Source of the DNA: Trichostrongylus colubriformis
Lineage: Eukaryota > Nematoda > Chromadorea > Rhabditida > Trichostrongylidae
DNA: 64,000 nucleotides
Assembly: GCA_963978905.1 (NCBI GenBank)
Contig: OZ022260.1
Span: 8,049,725-8,113,724, forward strand
Reading direction: 5' to 3'
Part shown: piece by piece, positions 35,395 to 46,708 of the stretch
Position numbering within the stretch: position 1 is the stretch's first letter
Layout: each line of letters begins with the position of its first letter
The notes under the pieces: generated by a model
Told to the model about the DNA's origin: nothing
Seen by the model: only the letters and a program-made list of their open reading frames with translations
Databases searched by the model: none
Position numbers and translations under genes: made by a program

Positions 35395-35410
35395 TACCTT
35401 CTCTAAATTG
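35395..35410 (-). promoter_or_regulatory. Probable trans-splice acceptor
   Basis: On the minus strand GGCAATTTAG ends at 35403, followed by 8 nt and the ATG at 35394. No upstream donor or coding exon joins it in phase, so a spliced-leader site is the simplest reading. This is inference from position. Confidence 0.5.
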
Positions 35411-36360
35411 CCGCGCCCGAAAGAGGCGATCATCTCGAGTGTGGGTTTTAAATTGGTGTACGGGTTCTGACGACATCTCAATGATGCGAAATCGAGGTCT
35501 CGTTGACGATTTGTGTCTAAGAGAGGTCACCACCAGTAGCGTCCCTTGACATCAATAACAACGAAATCCATTTTTTGAGAAGATTGATTGAGTCTCGTTA
35601 CCTACGCGGAGTTCAGAAGTCGGTCGAACAATGACGCGGTGGTGTAGGAGTAAGGAACAACAGAAAAACCTCGAAGATTTAGCTTTCCTTCTCAACCAAC
35701 GATGGATTTCATCGTAGATTCGATTCCAACTGATGATAGAACCCAAGGGAAACAGTTCAGAGACGCAGAGGGATGGTGCTGAACTCAAGTGGAAAAGGCC
35801 GGAGATGTAGAAGTATTGTTAGATTCGAATACGCACCACAAGTATTGTGATAAAGTATTTTGCTTTTTAATTGATTTCTATTTGAAGCAAAGTATCGACA
35901 ACACAGCCGAAAATATCGATTGAAGATAAAGTAAGAAACTAATAATATTATTATCAAGGCAGAAGGCTACTACAACGCTAAAACCGCCGTCGACTCAGCG
36001 ATTTTGCGAGTCGCACTTTCGCATGCGATACTGCGGCCTTGAGATTGGGCGATGCAGCAACACCGGGTGCGGAGCCGCAACACCGCAAAATCGCAAAATC
36101 GCCAAGTCTGACAGCGGCCTAGTGAGGCTAATATAAACGGCGATAAAAGAATATAATAAGTCATATTATCTGTTCATATGATGGCGCTACATTCATACTC
36201 TGCGAAAGGGTCTTACGATCGTTGAGTGCCGCCAAGCACCCACAGCGTGGCTTCGTGATCAATATTTTGGAATGCGTTACGAGTGCATTGCAGTAACCAA
36301 TGTGATTTAACATCGTGGTGTAACATAGCAAATCTCCATGTAATTATTGTATTTTTTAAA
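35411..36360. other. Upstream region of the 30032-35394 gene
   Basis: A minus-strand open stretch at about 35590-35761 with acceptor TTGAGTTCAG and donor GTAACG could be an exon (SWNRIYDEIHRWLRRKAKSS), but it does not join in phase to the next exon. An inverted repeat rich in GCGATTTTGCG units lies at 35965-36125 and resembles 53705-53870. Confidence 0.35.
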
Positions 36361-36690
36361 GGCGGAGGTGGTGTAACGACAGGTGTTGCGCACCCACGCT
36401 TTATGGCACAGGGATCAATTTCTGCGTCAAGGCCCGCTCAAGCCAACCAAGCCATCCATCCCTCCGGGATAGGTGGATAGGTACCAGATAAGATTTGGTT
36501 TATAAATTCGGTGGTGGTGTAGGATCCTTGGCTCGGTAGCGGACTCCTTTGGGAGAATAAAAGCTCTGACCTGTATGGCCTGGCTTCCCCGCAAGTCATT
36601 GTATAGGCCAAATCACATAAACGGGTGGCACCACCATTGTGGATGGGACTGGAATACGTGGCGCATCTCACAGAAGGGAATAATTAACAC
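36361..36690 (+). repeat. SINE-like family C, copy 2
   Basis: Plus-strand orientation. The head GGAGGTGGTGTAACGACAGG is followed by GGGATCAATT (B-box-like). The body includes CAAGCCAACCAAGCC, GGAGAATAAAAGCTCTGACC, and the end is GGCGCATCTCACAGAAGGGA. The minus-strand ORF at 36438-36671 is a shadow of this. Confidence 0.6.
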
Positions 36691-37029
36691 CAAAAACTTT
36701 GAATTTATATCTCGTAAGCCTTTGACACCAGCCACTTTCAAACTGAAAGATTGAAAAAGTCAAACATTGCTGGATCCGCTCTGACTGCTATGGCTTTACT
36801 ATGATAAAAATATTCGAGAGTGACAAACGATATAGTAGGCCGTGGTACAATCCGATCTATAGGGTTTGGAAATAATGTTGTTGCCGCTTCTAGCCAATGC
36901 GCCATTACAACATGTAACAATGTCAATAATTAATCAATAATTAAATAATTATCATTGAAAAATATTTTGTAGAGGAATTCTCAGAAGAAATACTACTGTC
37001 AAGATAGATTAAAAAATCAATCAAAGGGA
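36691..37029. other. AT-rich spacer
   Basis: No gene seen. Short AATTAATCAATAATTAAATA stretch near 36930. Confidence 0.4.
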
Positions 37030-37243
37030 TGTGCTATCGCAATGAGGGGGGGGGGGCAATCCACTATGGACATTATTTTCACGTAAGCCTAAAGGGAGAA
37101 AGGAACCCCTTCTTCCCTCCATTAAGGCTTAGACAAAAGTGTACGCCTGAATGTGCAGATATACCCCTCAAGGATCTCTGCAGGATGCTTAGATAAGCAA
37201 CTTTTTATAAGATGTCCCCCACCCCCTCATTGCGATAGCACTC
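37030..37243. mobile_element. hAT-like MITE, family E (copy 2), 8-bp target duplication
   Basis: 214 bp with ends GTGCTATCGCAATGAGGGGG and CCCCCTCATTGCGATAGCAC. Flanked by perfect 8-bp CAAAGGGA at 37022-37029 and 37244-37251. The interior matches copy 1 at 4833-5037 (GGCTTAGACAAAAGTGTACGCCTGAATGTGCAG-type block, with drift). Non-coding. Confidence 0.88.
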
Positions 37244-37251
37244 AAAGGGAT

Positions 37252-39199
37252 TCAACATTCGACTTTAGTAACAGTTAGGGATGCCATAACTGGAGCTAAC
37301 ATGCGGGGAATAAGAAAGGCTTATGGGGAAATGAGACACTTTGTGTAGCACCCTAATGGAGCAAAAGCTTTGAAGGGCTATGTGCTAGGTGTGCTATTAC
37401 GCTTTTACAACGTTATTTACAACACAGCAGTGGCAGTAAAAGCAGCAAGCAACAGTGGCGGGCGTATGAGGGGGTGGAGCAGTGTGGTGATGATGGTGAT
37501 GATGGTGGGTGTAGGAAGGAGAAGACGGACGGACGGACGGGGGGAACCACCACACTCATACACACACACCGCACCGGGGGAAGAACGAGAGAGAGAGAAG
37601 GCTTGTGCTTGGTGGATGGCTGACTGACTGCCTGCGACCGAACGAACGCACTTCCTGCGCTGGGGCGCCGACGAAAGCAAACCACCACAAGCTGGCTGGC
37701 TGTGCTGTGCCCCACCGTTGTTGTAACATGCACCACGCTTTGTGGATAGAAATAGATGACACTCACAGTCGACAACAAATCACTTTTGGACAGGCTGCTG
37801 AACGGATGACTTTCAGTCAAGCATGAAGGTTTCATAGAGATCAAGAGAATTCCCAAAAATCAACCAAAACATTGTCATCTAGGATCATATAAAGCAGCCT
37901 CCGAGGGATTTTATCGAGACTTTTTGTTCTGTTTTGTTTTCGGCAGGGTTCTTCTCAATGTGTCAAATCGCCTGCATGAAGACTTCAGCTAGGAGTGACA
38001 TAGTTATGCAATTCATCAAGCCTCGGGAGAGGTTCGGGCATAAATTAGCGCCAAACACTGCTAAAAACCACTAAAACCATTACCTGCTCCAAGCAATGTA
38101 GTGACTTCTTTGAAAAAGAGCCACGTTTGAAAGTTACGTCGAGATAGCTAGCAAACATGAGTTTTGCAAAAAAAAGTAATTTTGAATGTTTGGAAGGCTG
38201 AACCAGTCTTTTACAACAGCTCGCCGTAACACCATCTAAAAACCAGCAGCTAGTTCGTGAACGCGAACCATGGGGATAAGGAAGTTGCGTGGGCGTGCAT
38301 GGCACAATCCGAACTTCTCTATGTGACTGAAATGGCAAATTTGATTGGAGCAAGTTTTTTGAAAAGTAGCATCAAGCCACAACCCATAATATCACCCAAA
38401 ATCAACCTAAACAAAAAAAATTGTAAACGCGCAGATGGTGGACAAACGACAAGTCCTACTTGAACATACCCTCCCGGATAAATTCGCAATCAAGCCCTCG
38501 TGGAGGGGGAGAGGGAGGTGGTGACCATCAAACTCTGTAAAAATCAGCTTTAAAGCAGTTGTGAAGGTGAGCCACGACTAGAGGCGTTGCTGAATCAGTT
38601 GGTGGATTCACAGGATCAACTGCACTGAGCTTCAATGAATTGTCCGATTTTGGAGAGAAACATCTAGAAAGAAGAAAAGTGGGGCGAACATTGATGGTTA
38701 TCGTTGCAAGGGCGCACCACACAATCAAACACTTCAGTAATATCGAATAAACACGAGGTGCACGGCGCATCCTTCAACATCAAGCATGCTACACCCATTT
38801 TCCTGCGCGAACAAATAACGCAGCAGATGGTCCAAGAATTTCGAGCCGTCATTCTTTCATAGCCACGGCGCAATCCTTTCCAAAAAGTTCACCTCGATCT
38901 GCGAGTGTAAAGCTGCGTAACACATCGTGGCACGGGGAATGAGCGCCAGCGAAAGGGGGCGAGTGGGGCGAGGCGGAGTCAACGTGCAGCTCAATCAACG
39001 GTTTTTTTTATCAATAAATACTTCGAACAATATTGGAGCACATATGGTTGCACGAAAAACGCGTAAAAATAGCATGTACGTATGCCTGGGATTGTTAAAA
39101 GTGTTTTGAGGAAAAACTGAGTACCACGGTGATTTTGCGGGGAACACCGATTATTGAAGATTACTTAGCATGACGACCAGTATGGGTTTGCTTTTCTAG
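37252..39199. other. Low-complexity region, no gene called
   Basis: 37400-37720 contains GGTGATGATGGTG, GGACGGACGG and GAGAGAGAGA simple repeats on a GC-rich background, as in promoter/5' UTR regions of neighbouring loci. The 147-codon minus ORF across it (37413-37856) reads Ser/Pro/Val low-complexity and is not called. The remainder shows no exon. Upstream exons of the terminal exon at 39200 might be here but were not found. Confidence 0.4.
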
Positions 39200-39339
39200 T
39201 GAGAAGTCCGACGGATGACAGACAGGTTGAAAGTGACATTAGCCTCATAAAAACAGATGAAAACGCCCGAAAAAGAGGTCAAGAGATTCATTTTCGAGCC
39301 CATCCGGATTTTCGCAACAGAGGTCGGTGCGGAGTTTGA
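39200..39339 (+). CDS. Terminal exon, unidentified protein
   Basis: The acceptor is a strong GCTTTTCTAG. The exon begins with two bases completing a codon and is open for 45 codons to TGA 39337-39339. It reads RSPTDDRQVESDISLIKTDE, ARKRGQEIHFRAHPDFRNRG and ends RCGV. A GTCGGT at 39323 could be an alternative donor. A competing ORF (39257-39439) runs in another frame; I prefer this one because it starts exactly at the acceptor and has a charged, protein-like composition. No domain is recognised. Confidence 0.5.
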
Positions 39340-39432
39340 GGAAAAAGGATTGAGTCAAAGAAATAGCACACTCCTCCTACCTAATGCTCCAACTGGGAAA
39401 GGATCAGACAGAAGTTGGGAACCGTCCACGGA

Positions 39433-39751
39433 GAAATGAGTTTTTCTGTTACCCATATACTTATGTTGTATTTGCCTAATGTAGGCCACACGCAATGTTC
39501 CAGGCGAAAAAAATGCGAATCCGCCTGAGATACATCACCACAAACTCTCGGCTGGGCGGGGCCTCACAGTAAAAGCCCCATCCCGTCGTCCGTTGAGGTT
39601 GAGAACGGAGAGTGGTATTGTTTAAGCCCACCCGGTCGGGACTTTGTGGTGCTGAATCTCAGCCGGATTCGCAATTTTTCGCGTGAAAATTTGCATGCGG
39701 CCCACATTAGGCAAATACAACATAGATGTATGGATGACAGAAAAACTCATT
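39433..39751. repeat. Fold-back element
   Basis: Arms of about 90 bp at 39433-39523 and 39664-39751 (AATGAGTTTTTCTGTTACCC, TTGTATTTGCCTAATGTAGG and complements). Partial relatives are at 21130-21300 and 48535-48600. Non-coding; likely a fold-back or MITE relic. Confidence 0.75.
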
Positions 39752-40438
39752 TTCTGTGCACAATTCCTTTGAGAGCACGAGAAAAAAATAGGAAGGGATA
39801 CTGTTTTTTCTGGTCCTTCTACCAGAAAGGAGCTATACCTACTGAAACGGTAGACCACTCACGGGGTGGTTAGACCAAGACTAGTACCGCTCACAAAAAA
39901 TACTCAACTAGGGTTAGATCGAGGGCTAGGGTTAGTTGAACAAAGTGGAATCCCACAGAAAGCCACTCGAGAATATATCGAGGGCACGTAACAGTAATGC
40001 CATATCTTGGTAGCGTTCGCACCAGAACAGACTTTAGGTATGACATGTCATTAATAATAGACCCTAAATAACCTTTCTGGGCCACATCTGGTAACCTCAT
40101 TGGGCAGAGCAGCCCTAACCAGACAATGACAACGATGCTAACAACCTTTAAAGGTTACCGACCAGATTTAGTGTTGCGTGCCACCTTAGAAATGTCTCTC
40201 AGGAACCACCCAAAACAGGGCACCAGGTTTCGAGGAAAATGACCGCTTCAGTACGACCCCCTCATGTGGACTTGAATACGACCCCCACTTTCAACATTTT
40301 CATAAACTCTTCAGTATCTGTAATTAATGCCGATTGCCTAGCATAACTAGGTATCCTATTACTATAATTTTTGTGTTGATCACTCAAAATCAATTATATT
40401 CTCTTACCAAACAGGCCAGCTGACGGCAATTCTGCTTA

Positions 40439-40879
40439 TCATGTGGCCATAGAACCATTGCTGACCTCTGCAATTACTACCTCCATCCCGCCCGTCAGAT
40501 ACGACCCCCTATCGAGGAATCCTTTACTCTCGATGTACCCTGACCCAAAACCGTCTGTTGGTAATAGTAGGCTGCCATTTTCTTGTGTGGTTGCACAGCA
40601 AGATTCTTCAAGAATGACGGGCTGTATGACTCTGCACACGTTTTCATTCTTGTGCGCAATCACACAATCACATCGCGCACAAGTCTTACTCATCTACAGA
40701 CACTGGTGGAAAGAATAATTGCAGAAGTATACACGATGACTCATTCGTAGAAACACCCCGATCAACACGAGTCGGGCTATCACTGGGAGTACAATCATAG
40801 TTATCCCCAAGTATCTAAAGATTATCACGCGCCTACGATTCTTAACAGAAGTGACGAGCGTGCATTGATTTCCCCTCAT
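40439..40879 (-). CDS. Possible gene fragment with a hydrophobic segment
   Basis: Two consecutive minus-strand ORFs. 40879-40694 reads a basic start then a hydrophobic segment (YLGITMIVLPVIARLVLIGV). It stops at a TAG that overlaps the ATG of the second (40693-40439, MSKTCARCDCVIAHKNENVC, later LLLPTDGFGSGYIESKGF). GTGTCTGTAG before that ATG is acceptor-like. The last part overlaps a dispersed repeat also found at 34690-34860, which weakens the case. No family is recognised. Confidence 0.3.
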
Positions 40880-42030
40880 CCGACAAATATTCGACTGTAC
40901 CGTAGCATTATTTTACTTCAGAACCGCTGAATCCAATTTCAAGGAACACTTGAACCTTAGCAGACTCGTGAAAACACAACGAAGAGTTTATTTCATCATA
41001 AAAGTGGGATGGAGAGTGCTCACCTAAAAGGCTAGACATACTCTGCAGCAAGCATTTCGTTGCACCGTAATTACGTCATCGCTATAGAACCGCTTGCCTG
41101 CAAGTTCATAGAATACTTTATAACCCAGTAGGTTTTCCCGAAACCGCAGCCAGCCTTTGTTCACATCATAACACTGACTGCGAGCGCCATGCTAAATTCC
41201 AGGTTGCGGCAGCAGACGGTCAAGAAACGATTACTTGGTTACTGTACATGTCCAACAACTAGCTTATTGGTCAAGGGCACAGCTCAAGTGTTCCTCACAT
41301 GTTTCTACTTAATCTCAGACCTAAAAGAGGAATTACTTAAAGGATGTGAATTTCCTGCAATTCACAGGCGCCAATTTCCCCGCAATTTCCAGGCTAATGG
41401 GTAGAAATCAAGAGATTTGAAACGGTTGCCTGGGATCGATCATCGTGGTGTTGAAATACTCTGGAGAATCAGTAAAAACTTATCAGGTAATACAGTAGAA
41501 GATTAATTTAAATTATTATTCTTATATATTTATTTTAAATTAATATTCTCATTTGTTTATTTATTTAGTTTAATACAGTAAGGTGATTCTCCCTCAAATC
41601 TTTTGTACATAGTCTCCTCGTTGAAAACTATTTACTTCATAGCTTCGAAGAGCACTATAGGGTACGATGGGACATTTCAAGCCTAAATTAGAATTCCCAT
41701 CCTCGTGAAACAAAACAAACTAGTCATATATGAAGACGTTATTATGACTTTGGTATTTGAATGTAAAATAAAATAGGGCGAAAAACCTACAAAACTGTTG
41801 AGCTTTCAAGTTAGTCACAAGTTATGGAACAGAAAATTCTGGAACAGTTAAATACTCACCGAAGGGTCCAACGGAGAGGAAAAACAAACAGTTGTCTGAG
41901 TGGAGGAGCCCGTCTAGGGTGGCGCAGCCCAGATAGACAGAAAATAAGTCGAAGGTTCGATCTCGTGATGATTGCTGGCGACATTGGACGGGTTGACCAC
42001 CATCAGAGCCAGCTTATAAAAGTCGTGTCA
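40880..42030. other. No supported gene
   Basis: AT-rich with TATTTATTTTAAATTAATATT-type stretches near 41515-41580. A tRNA-like GGTTCGATCTCGTG at about 41954 follows GGTGGCGCAGCCC, but no cloverleaf forms. Confidence 0.4.
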
Positions 42031-43540
42031 TAGATGTGATGTATGGGTTGAATAGAAGGCGTGTCATCTTCCGGAATGACAGTTGGGGACGGAGACGACG
42101 ACGAGGAGGAGGACGAGCGCGGTTGGTGGTGGTGGTGGTTACAGTGGTGATGGAGAAACGTCGACCACGACCACGACATGCGATTATGACGGAGGATGAA
42201 CAACGACAACGACGACATCGACGACGACGACGTGAGGAGGAGGAGTAGGAGGTGGTGGGGAGGAGCCGTTGCAACAGCAGCAGCAGCCAGCAGCAGCAGG
42301 AGCAGCAGCAGCTACAGCTGGCCGTCAAGAAATAGCAGCACATCGAGTGAGGTGTAGTGCACAGACTCCTCTCGACGATCGCCTCGCGACCACGCCTCCA
42401 CACGTACACACACGCATGCGTACATACACACATACATCGCATATACACATAGACATACATTCCACGCCCTCGCGGCCCGCACCACCGCACCTCTCACTCT
42501 CGTTTCTTACACTGCGAAACGAGCTCCTCCCGATCGTAGAACACACTGCCACTGCCCCCTGCTTCCCCCCGCGGTCAACCCCACGGTCACCGGAATTGCT
42601 CTAAGCTGCTTCAGCTTCAACGCCATCCTCCCACAATACGCGCATTTCGCGGCGAAACCGCGCCGAGAATCCCACGCGCGCGCGATTGAGACAGTAGTCC
42701 TCCGATTTGTGCAACACTGCGTCAATGCATGAGCTTTCAAGTGGGGAACCGAGTGCATAGGATCAACCTGCTCGTTACTGTCGTGAGTAGCCTCCGAGGT
42801 TCGACTTAGCTCTGTTCGATCCACAAATTCTTAATTTGGGCTATTTTTACACTGATACTGACAACATACATAGCCATTCAGCCAGCTGCCACCCACTCAA
42901 ATTTCCGCTCTCGCGACTCTTTTTCTCTAGCCATCTCTGCGTCTCTGACCCTTGAAACTAGAGGAGGAGGAGGAGGAAAAGCGCAGCGACCGTTGAGTAT
43001 TGCTGGTCTGGCTGTGTTTGAGCACACCACTTTTCGACTTCGTCGTCGTCGTCAGGTCGAGTACCTCCCCACTCTGCCTCTCAGGCTGTCCTCCTGTAGA
43101 CGTCCCGCTGGCACTTAGGCAAACACACACGAGCTGGCTAGCAAATTTCTCGTCAGTAAGAAGAGAAGTAGTGTATGATGAAGAAAAAGGCACACACACA
43201 CACAGAAATACACGGTCAACGAAACGAAATGCGCCCGAAGATGTGTGTGGATAGTGCAAAGAAACAAAATACGCGCGCGCCATCATCGTGGGAATACGAA
43301 CACAAAACTGTGAAATGGAGACCAGATGTCGGCCTAGTCGATGATCGAACCGTGCCCCCCCCCCCTCCCTTGCTGCTGCTGCTGCTGCTGCTGTGGCATT
43401 GCAATGCCAAACGAACAGCAGAAAACGTGCCGACATACACAGCCTCAGATGGGAATCAATAACCACGTTGTGATCGGTCTGGTCAACAAACCGGCCAGGA
43501 CAATCTGGCCCGGTTCTGTCTCGGCTCACTACTAAAATTT
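42031..43540. repeat. GC-rich, simple-repeat-dense region
   Basis: Contains GGTGGTGGTGGTGG (42125), GACGACGACG units (42070-42235), CAG runs (42270-42320), CATACACACA units (42410-42450), GAGGAGGAGGAGG (42963), CACACACACACA (43190) and GCTGCTGCTGCTG (43375). Several ORFs cross it on both strands, the longest 200 codons at 42927-43529 (-), reading Ser/Thr/Ala-rich protein ending KSKSGVLKHSQTSNTQRS. With all six frames partly open this is what simple repeats produce. It could also be a 5' UTR/promoter region. Confidence 0.5.
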
Positions 43541-44632
43541 CCTTCAGATCTTATCACAGGGGGTTCTTCACCTCTTTATCGATTTCATAGATTTCTATTC
43601 AGGTTCATTTCTCTAAAAATCGAATTTATGCTTCGAGGGGCGCTGTAAGGGTCCAGGGGGACATTTCAGACCAATGAAGCATCTGATCCGCTTGCAGACA
43701 CAGTCAAAACAAGCCAATGAAAATGGCAGGGGTGCAAAAAATTGTGAATTAATGAGTGTGAATTCTTCCTAAGGCTACGCAGGAAGGAAGCTCGAGTTGA
43801 AGGCCGTCCCCCCTCCCTTTATACAAACAAAGCCCAGGGTACCTTTATAAGAGCACACCGCTTTGGTGCTATATGGTACTGGCAAATCATTATGAGGGCC
43901 AATCATCAAACACCCATTCAAATGTCTTTGAGATTTCAACTAATAGTGGGAAGCATGGCGCATTACTGAGTTATCATTGCTGAACACATGATGCGCAGTT
44001 TTCCTATAGGACAGTTCTAAACAGTTTGTTGTTTGTTTGTTTGTTTATTGACGTAGCAACAGCCCACGTAATTATAATAGGTAACACCAAAAACAGTGGA
44101 ACATTTAAAAGCAACCTGGATTTTGCGGTTCTTTGATATCATGTGATTTTCATGATTTATGAAGGAATACAGGTCTTTAATCAAATTAAACGATCCATTT
44201 GTATGCGAAATAAGCCAATTATATAGAAGAGGTTATGCAATTATTTGTGTACACACTGGCTTTAGTTACACTCGATCAATATGAATACGGGCTTACAGCA
44301 AGACGGAGTTTGGTGCCGGCCAGCCGGTATTAATTTGTCATAATTCTTGGAAAATATTCGGGAATATTCACGCCTTCGAATTCAAAATTTTTCTTATTTC
44401 TTCGAGAAATGAAATATGATTCTCATAAACTGAAACATATTTAAAATTTCGGTGGGCAGCAATCGTGGAGGATCGTAGGGCAGCAATCGTGGAGGATCGT
44501 TAGGGACAGTAAAATTCACGAACGAAAGGTTCGAAAGCTGTTCACCAAATCATCACAGTGGCCCACTACGTATTCATCTGCTTCTACGATTCCGAAAGAA
44601 GGACAAATACATGGCGCGAATCGCGAAAAATC
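43541..44632. other. No supported gene
   Basis: Contains a TTTGTTTGTTTGTTTATT run at about 44030 and a 26-bp tandem duplication (GGCAGCAATCGTGGAGGATC) at 44455-44506. Confidence 0.5.
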
Positions 44633-44776
44633 ATTCTTATACTTTTACATCTCTCAATATTTCTATTAATTGAGAGAACGGGCGTGATATAATAAAAGTA
44701 TAACATTCTTATACCTTTACATCTCTCAATATTTCTATTAATTGAGAGAACGGGCGTGATTTAATAAAAGTATAAA
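44633..44776. repeat. 72-bp tandem duplication
   Basis: Two direct copies of a unit beginning CATTCTTATACTTTTACATC and ending AATAAAAGTATAA, differing at two positions. Each carries an internal palindrome TCTCTCAATATTTCTATTAA and TTGAGAGA. The outer TTATACTTTTA/TAAAAGTATAA pair makes the unit an inverted repeat, so a small MITE duplicated in tandem is possible. Confidence 0.85.
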
Positions 44777-45394
44777 TGAGCAAGGGACCGTAGCGATAAT
44801 TTAAAAACCTCTGAAGCATACAAGCACCTGTCGCAAAAATTACGATTTCCATTGAGGCCTAGTCGGCAATTTGCAACTTTTTCGCATAGTTTTTGCATTT
44901 TCCAGAATTTTCTTACCGTCTCTCATTCCAGTACGGGAAATAAGTTTCGTTTGATAGAAAAGAAGTGGAATCAATTATTCGCGTCTGGAGATAGATCACC
45001 GTTAAAGTTGACTTTTCCGCTACCTTCGTGTTACCTATTGATCGCATTCAAATAAACTTAATTCATCAAGAATAGCGGGAAATAAGTTTTGTTTGTAATT
45101 GGCATTCGTTACACACGAATTAAACAAGTGCAACAAATAACACATTTACATAACGATCATCGCTAAGAGTTTCTATTTATTGATTGACGGTGTGTGTGTA
45201 TTTTGTGGTTGTGGGTGAGTTGGCTGGTGGGTGTGGGAGCAAACACAAAGGAAGACGGAGAACGGACAGGAAGGATGGGTTGCTGACTGAACGGGCAACT
45301 GGAATGTACAGCAGCGGAAGCAGAAATAGTATTGTCGCTCACGATATATGCCGTAATAATTTTCCCATTAGTGGCTGGAATTAGAATGCATGGC
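44777..45394. other. No supported gene
   Basis: GT-rich tract at 45187-45245 (GTGTGTGTATTTTGTGG). No exon seen. Confidence 0.4.
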
Positions 45395-45616
45395 TCATTC
45401 CAGCAATATTGAGAATGCATGGCTCATCCTAGCATTATTGATTTCCTCCTGAGTTTCAATAATTCCCCGGGCTTGCTTCACGACTGGGAAATAGACAATG
45501 GGAAAAATGTCTTCAATTGGTTCCTTGACACAGAGTTTACAATTTTCAGATGTTTTCCACCTCAGGGGATGCGCCATGCACTCTTCCTCTTTTGGCATTA
45601 CCGAACGGACTGCCAT
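45395..45616 (-). CDS. Possible exon, unidentified
   Basis: A minus-strand ORF with protein-like composition: MPKEEECMAHPLRWKTSENC, KLCVKEPIEDIFPIVYFPVV and EEINNARMSHAFSILLE then a stop. A CATGGCAG acceptor-like site precedes it. The segment CAGGGGATGCGCCATGCACT resembles the tail of SINE-like family C, so part may be repeat. Kept only as a candidate. Confidence 0.3.
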   Translation of the reverse strand: MAVRSVMPKEEECMAHPLRWKTSENCKLCVKEPIEDIFPIVYFPVVKQARGIIETQEEINNARMSHAFSILLE

Positions 45617-45923
45617 GACAAATATCGAAAAACCCAGAAATATGGTGACTCAGATCCTCGCCAGCGTAGTTGTTTTTTGAATGCTCTCCCCGATGAATGA
45701 CTCCAGCGATTAGGCGCCTCAGGAATTTTCGGGGGAGGGAGGAAGAAAGTTTGAAGAGGATTAGTAGCCGTGATAGCCATGGAAATAGTCATCGATGAGG
45801 ACATATTTCGATCAGTCGAGGGAAAGTGTATAGGACCAGGAAGCTGAGATCTTCTGATTGTGAAATGAGATCTAATTCAAGACGAAATAAGAATTTTAAA
45901 AGTTTTTTTCTCACTGGAAATTT

Positions 45924-46263
45924 TTATGGATCAGCTTCCCAATCAGTCCATCTGTCCTTTGGAAAAGCGATTTCCAACCACAAGTCATCGACTTTTATGA
46001 GCCTCTCCTCATTCTCAGAATGAGCTCTTCGGTCTCTTATTCAGAGGTTTTTTGCTTATTAGTTTGTTATCATGTGGATCTGTTCCAACAGTTAAAATTC
46101 ATTCATATGATTCATTTTGCTCTACACATCCTCACTTTATTCATATTTACTGCAGTAATAAAAAAGCGGCGCTGAAGTCAACTTCCACGAAATTTCCTTT
46201 CGAAATAGTCGGAAAGTTACCTCGATCTGTTCCTCTCAAGTAACGGATTCTTCCATTGGAGCG
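45924..46263 (-). CDS. Two 3' exons of an unidentified protein
   Basis: Exons 46263-46221 (acceptor CCTTTGCTAG, donor GTAACT) and 46035-45924 (stop TAA). The phase-2 junction restores an Arg codon. Reads LQWKNPLLERNRSRDRRAHS, then ENEERLIKVDDLWLEIAFPK and a terminal DRWTDWEADP. The composition is charged with three Trp; no family is recognised. The acceptor at 46036 (CTGAATAAG) is poor in pyrimidines. These exons could be the 3' end of the gene at 46709-47431 if a GC donor at 46713 (TCAG|GCTAGG) is used, which keeps phase and avoids the TAG at 46711-46709; otherwise they belong to a separate gene with missing 5' exons. Confidence 0.55.
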
Positions 46264-46708
46264 CTAGCAAAGGAAAAGCAACCGGTCCAGGGCAATATAC
46301 GTAGAAAGAGAGGACAGAGAGGAGCAGAAGAAAAAAAACACGAAGAAAATGACGAGGCGGTGATGACTCATGTTGTATCAGTTAACACTGGATTAGCATC
46401 CTCCCCCCTGTCCAGGTTCGCAGCGTTGTAATTTCTTCTCGAGTCAGTCGCTAGAGAGGCCTACAACGCTAAGATGATCTTCTGCATTTTTTTTCATTCT
46501 TAGAAAGCCATCGATCTTTTGAATCTTGGAACTGGTCGCACTTCATAAGTACTATATGAAATTACCTCAGTTCAGAGGACTCTTATTTCGTAACTTCGTC
46601 AACTGAAATTTTACCTGCGGAGATCCCGAATCCAGCACTATCTCGCAAAAAAAGTCTTAAAAAAATATGGTCGGGGCCCATATGCCAGTCTCACGGAGGC
46701 TAATTCAC

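Noticed and set aside
37413..37856. 147-codon minus-strand ORF
   Set aside because: Low-complexity Ser/Pro/Val sequence over GGTGATGATGG and GAGAGA repeats; no splice context.
41915..41970. tRNA-like GGTGGCGCAGCCC plus GGTTCGATCTC
   Set aside because: Box spacing is roughly right, but stems do not pair; at best a tRNA-derived repeat fragment.
42927..43529. 200-codon minus-strand ORF
   Set aside because: It runs through GCTGCTGCTG, GAGGAGGAGG and CACACA simple repeats, several frames are open on both strands, and no splice site or motif supports it.
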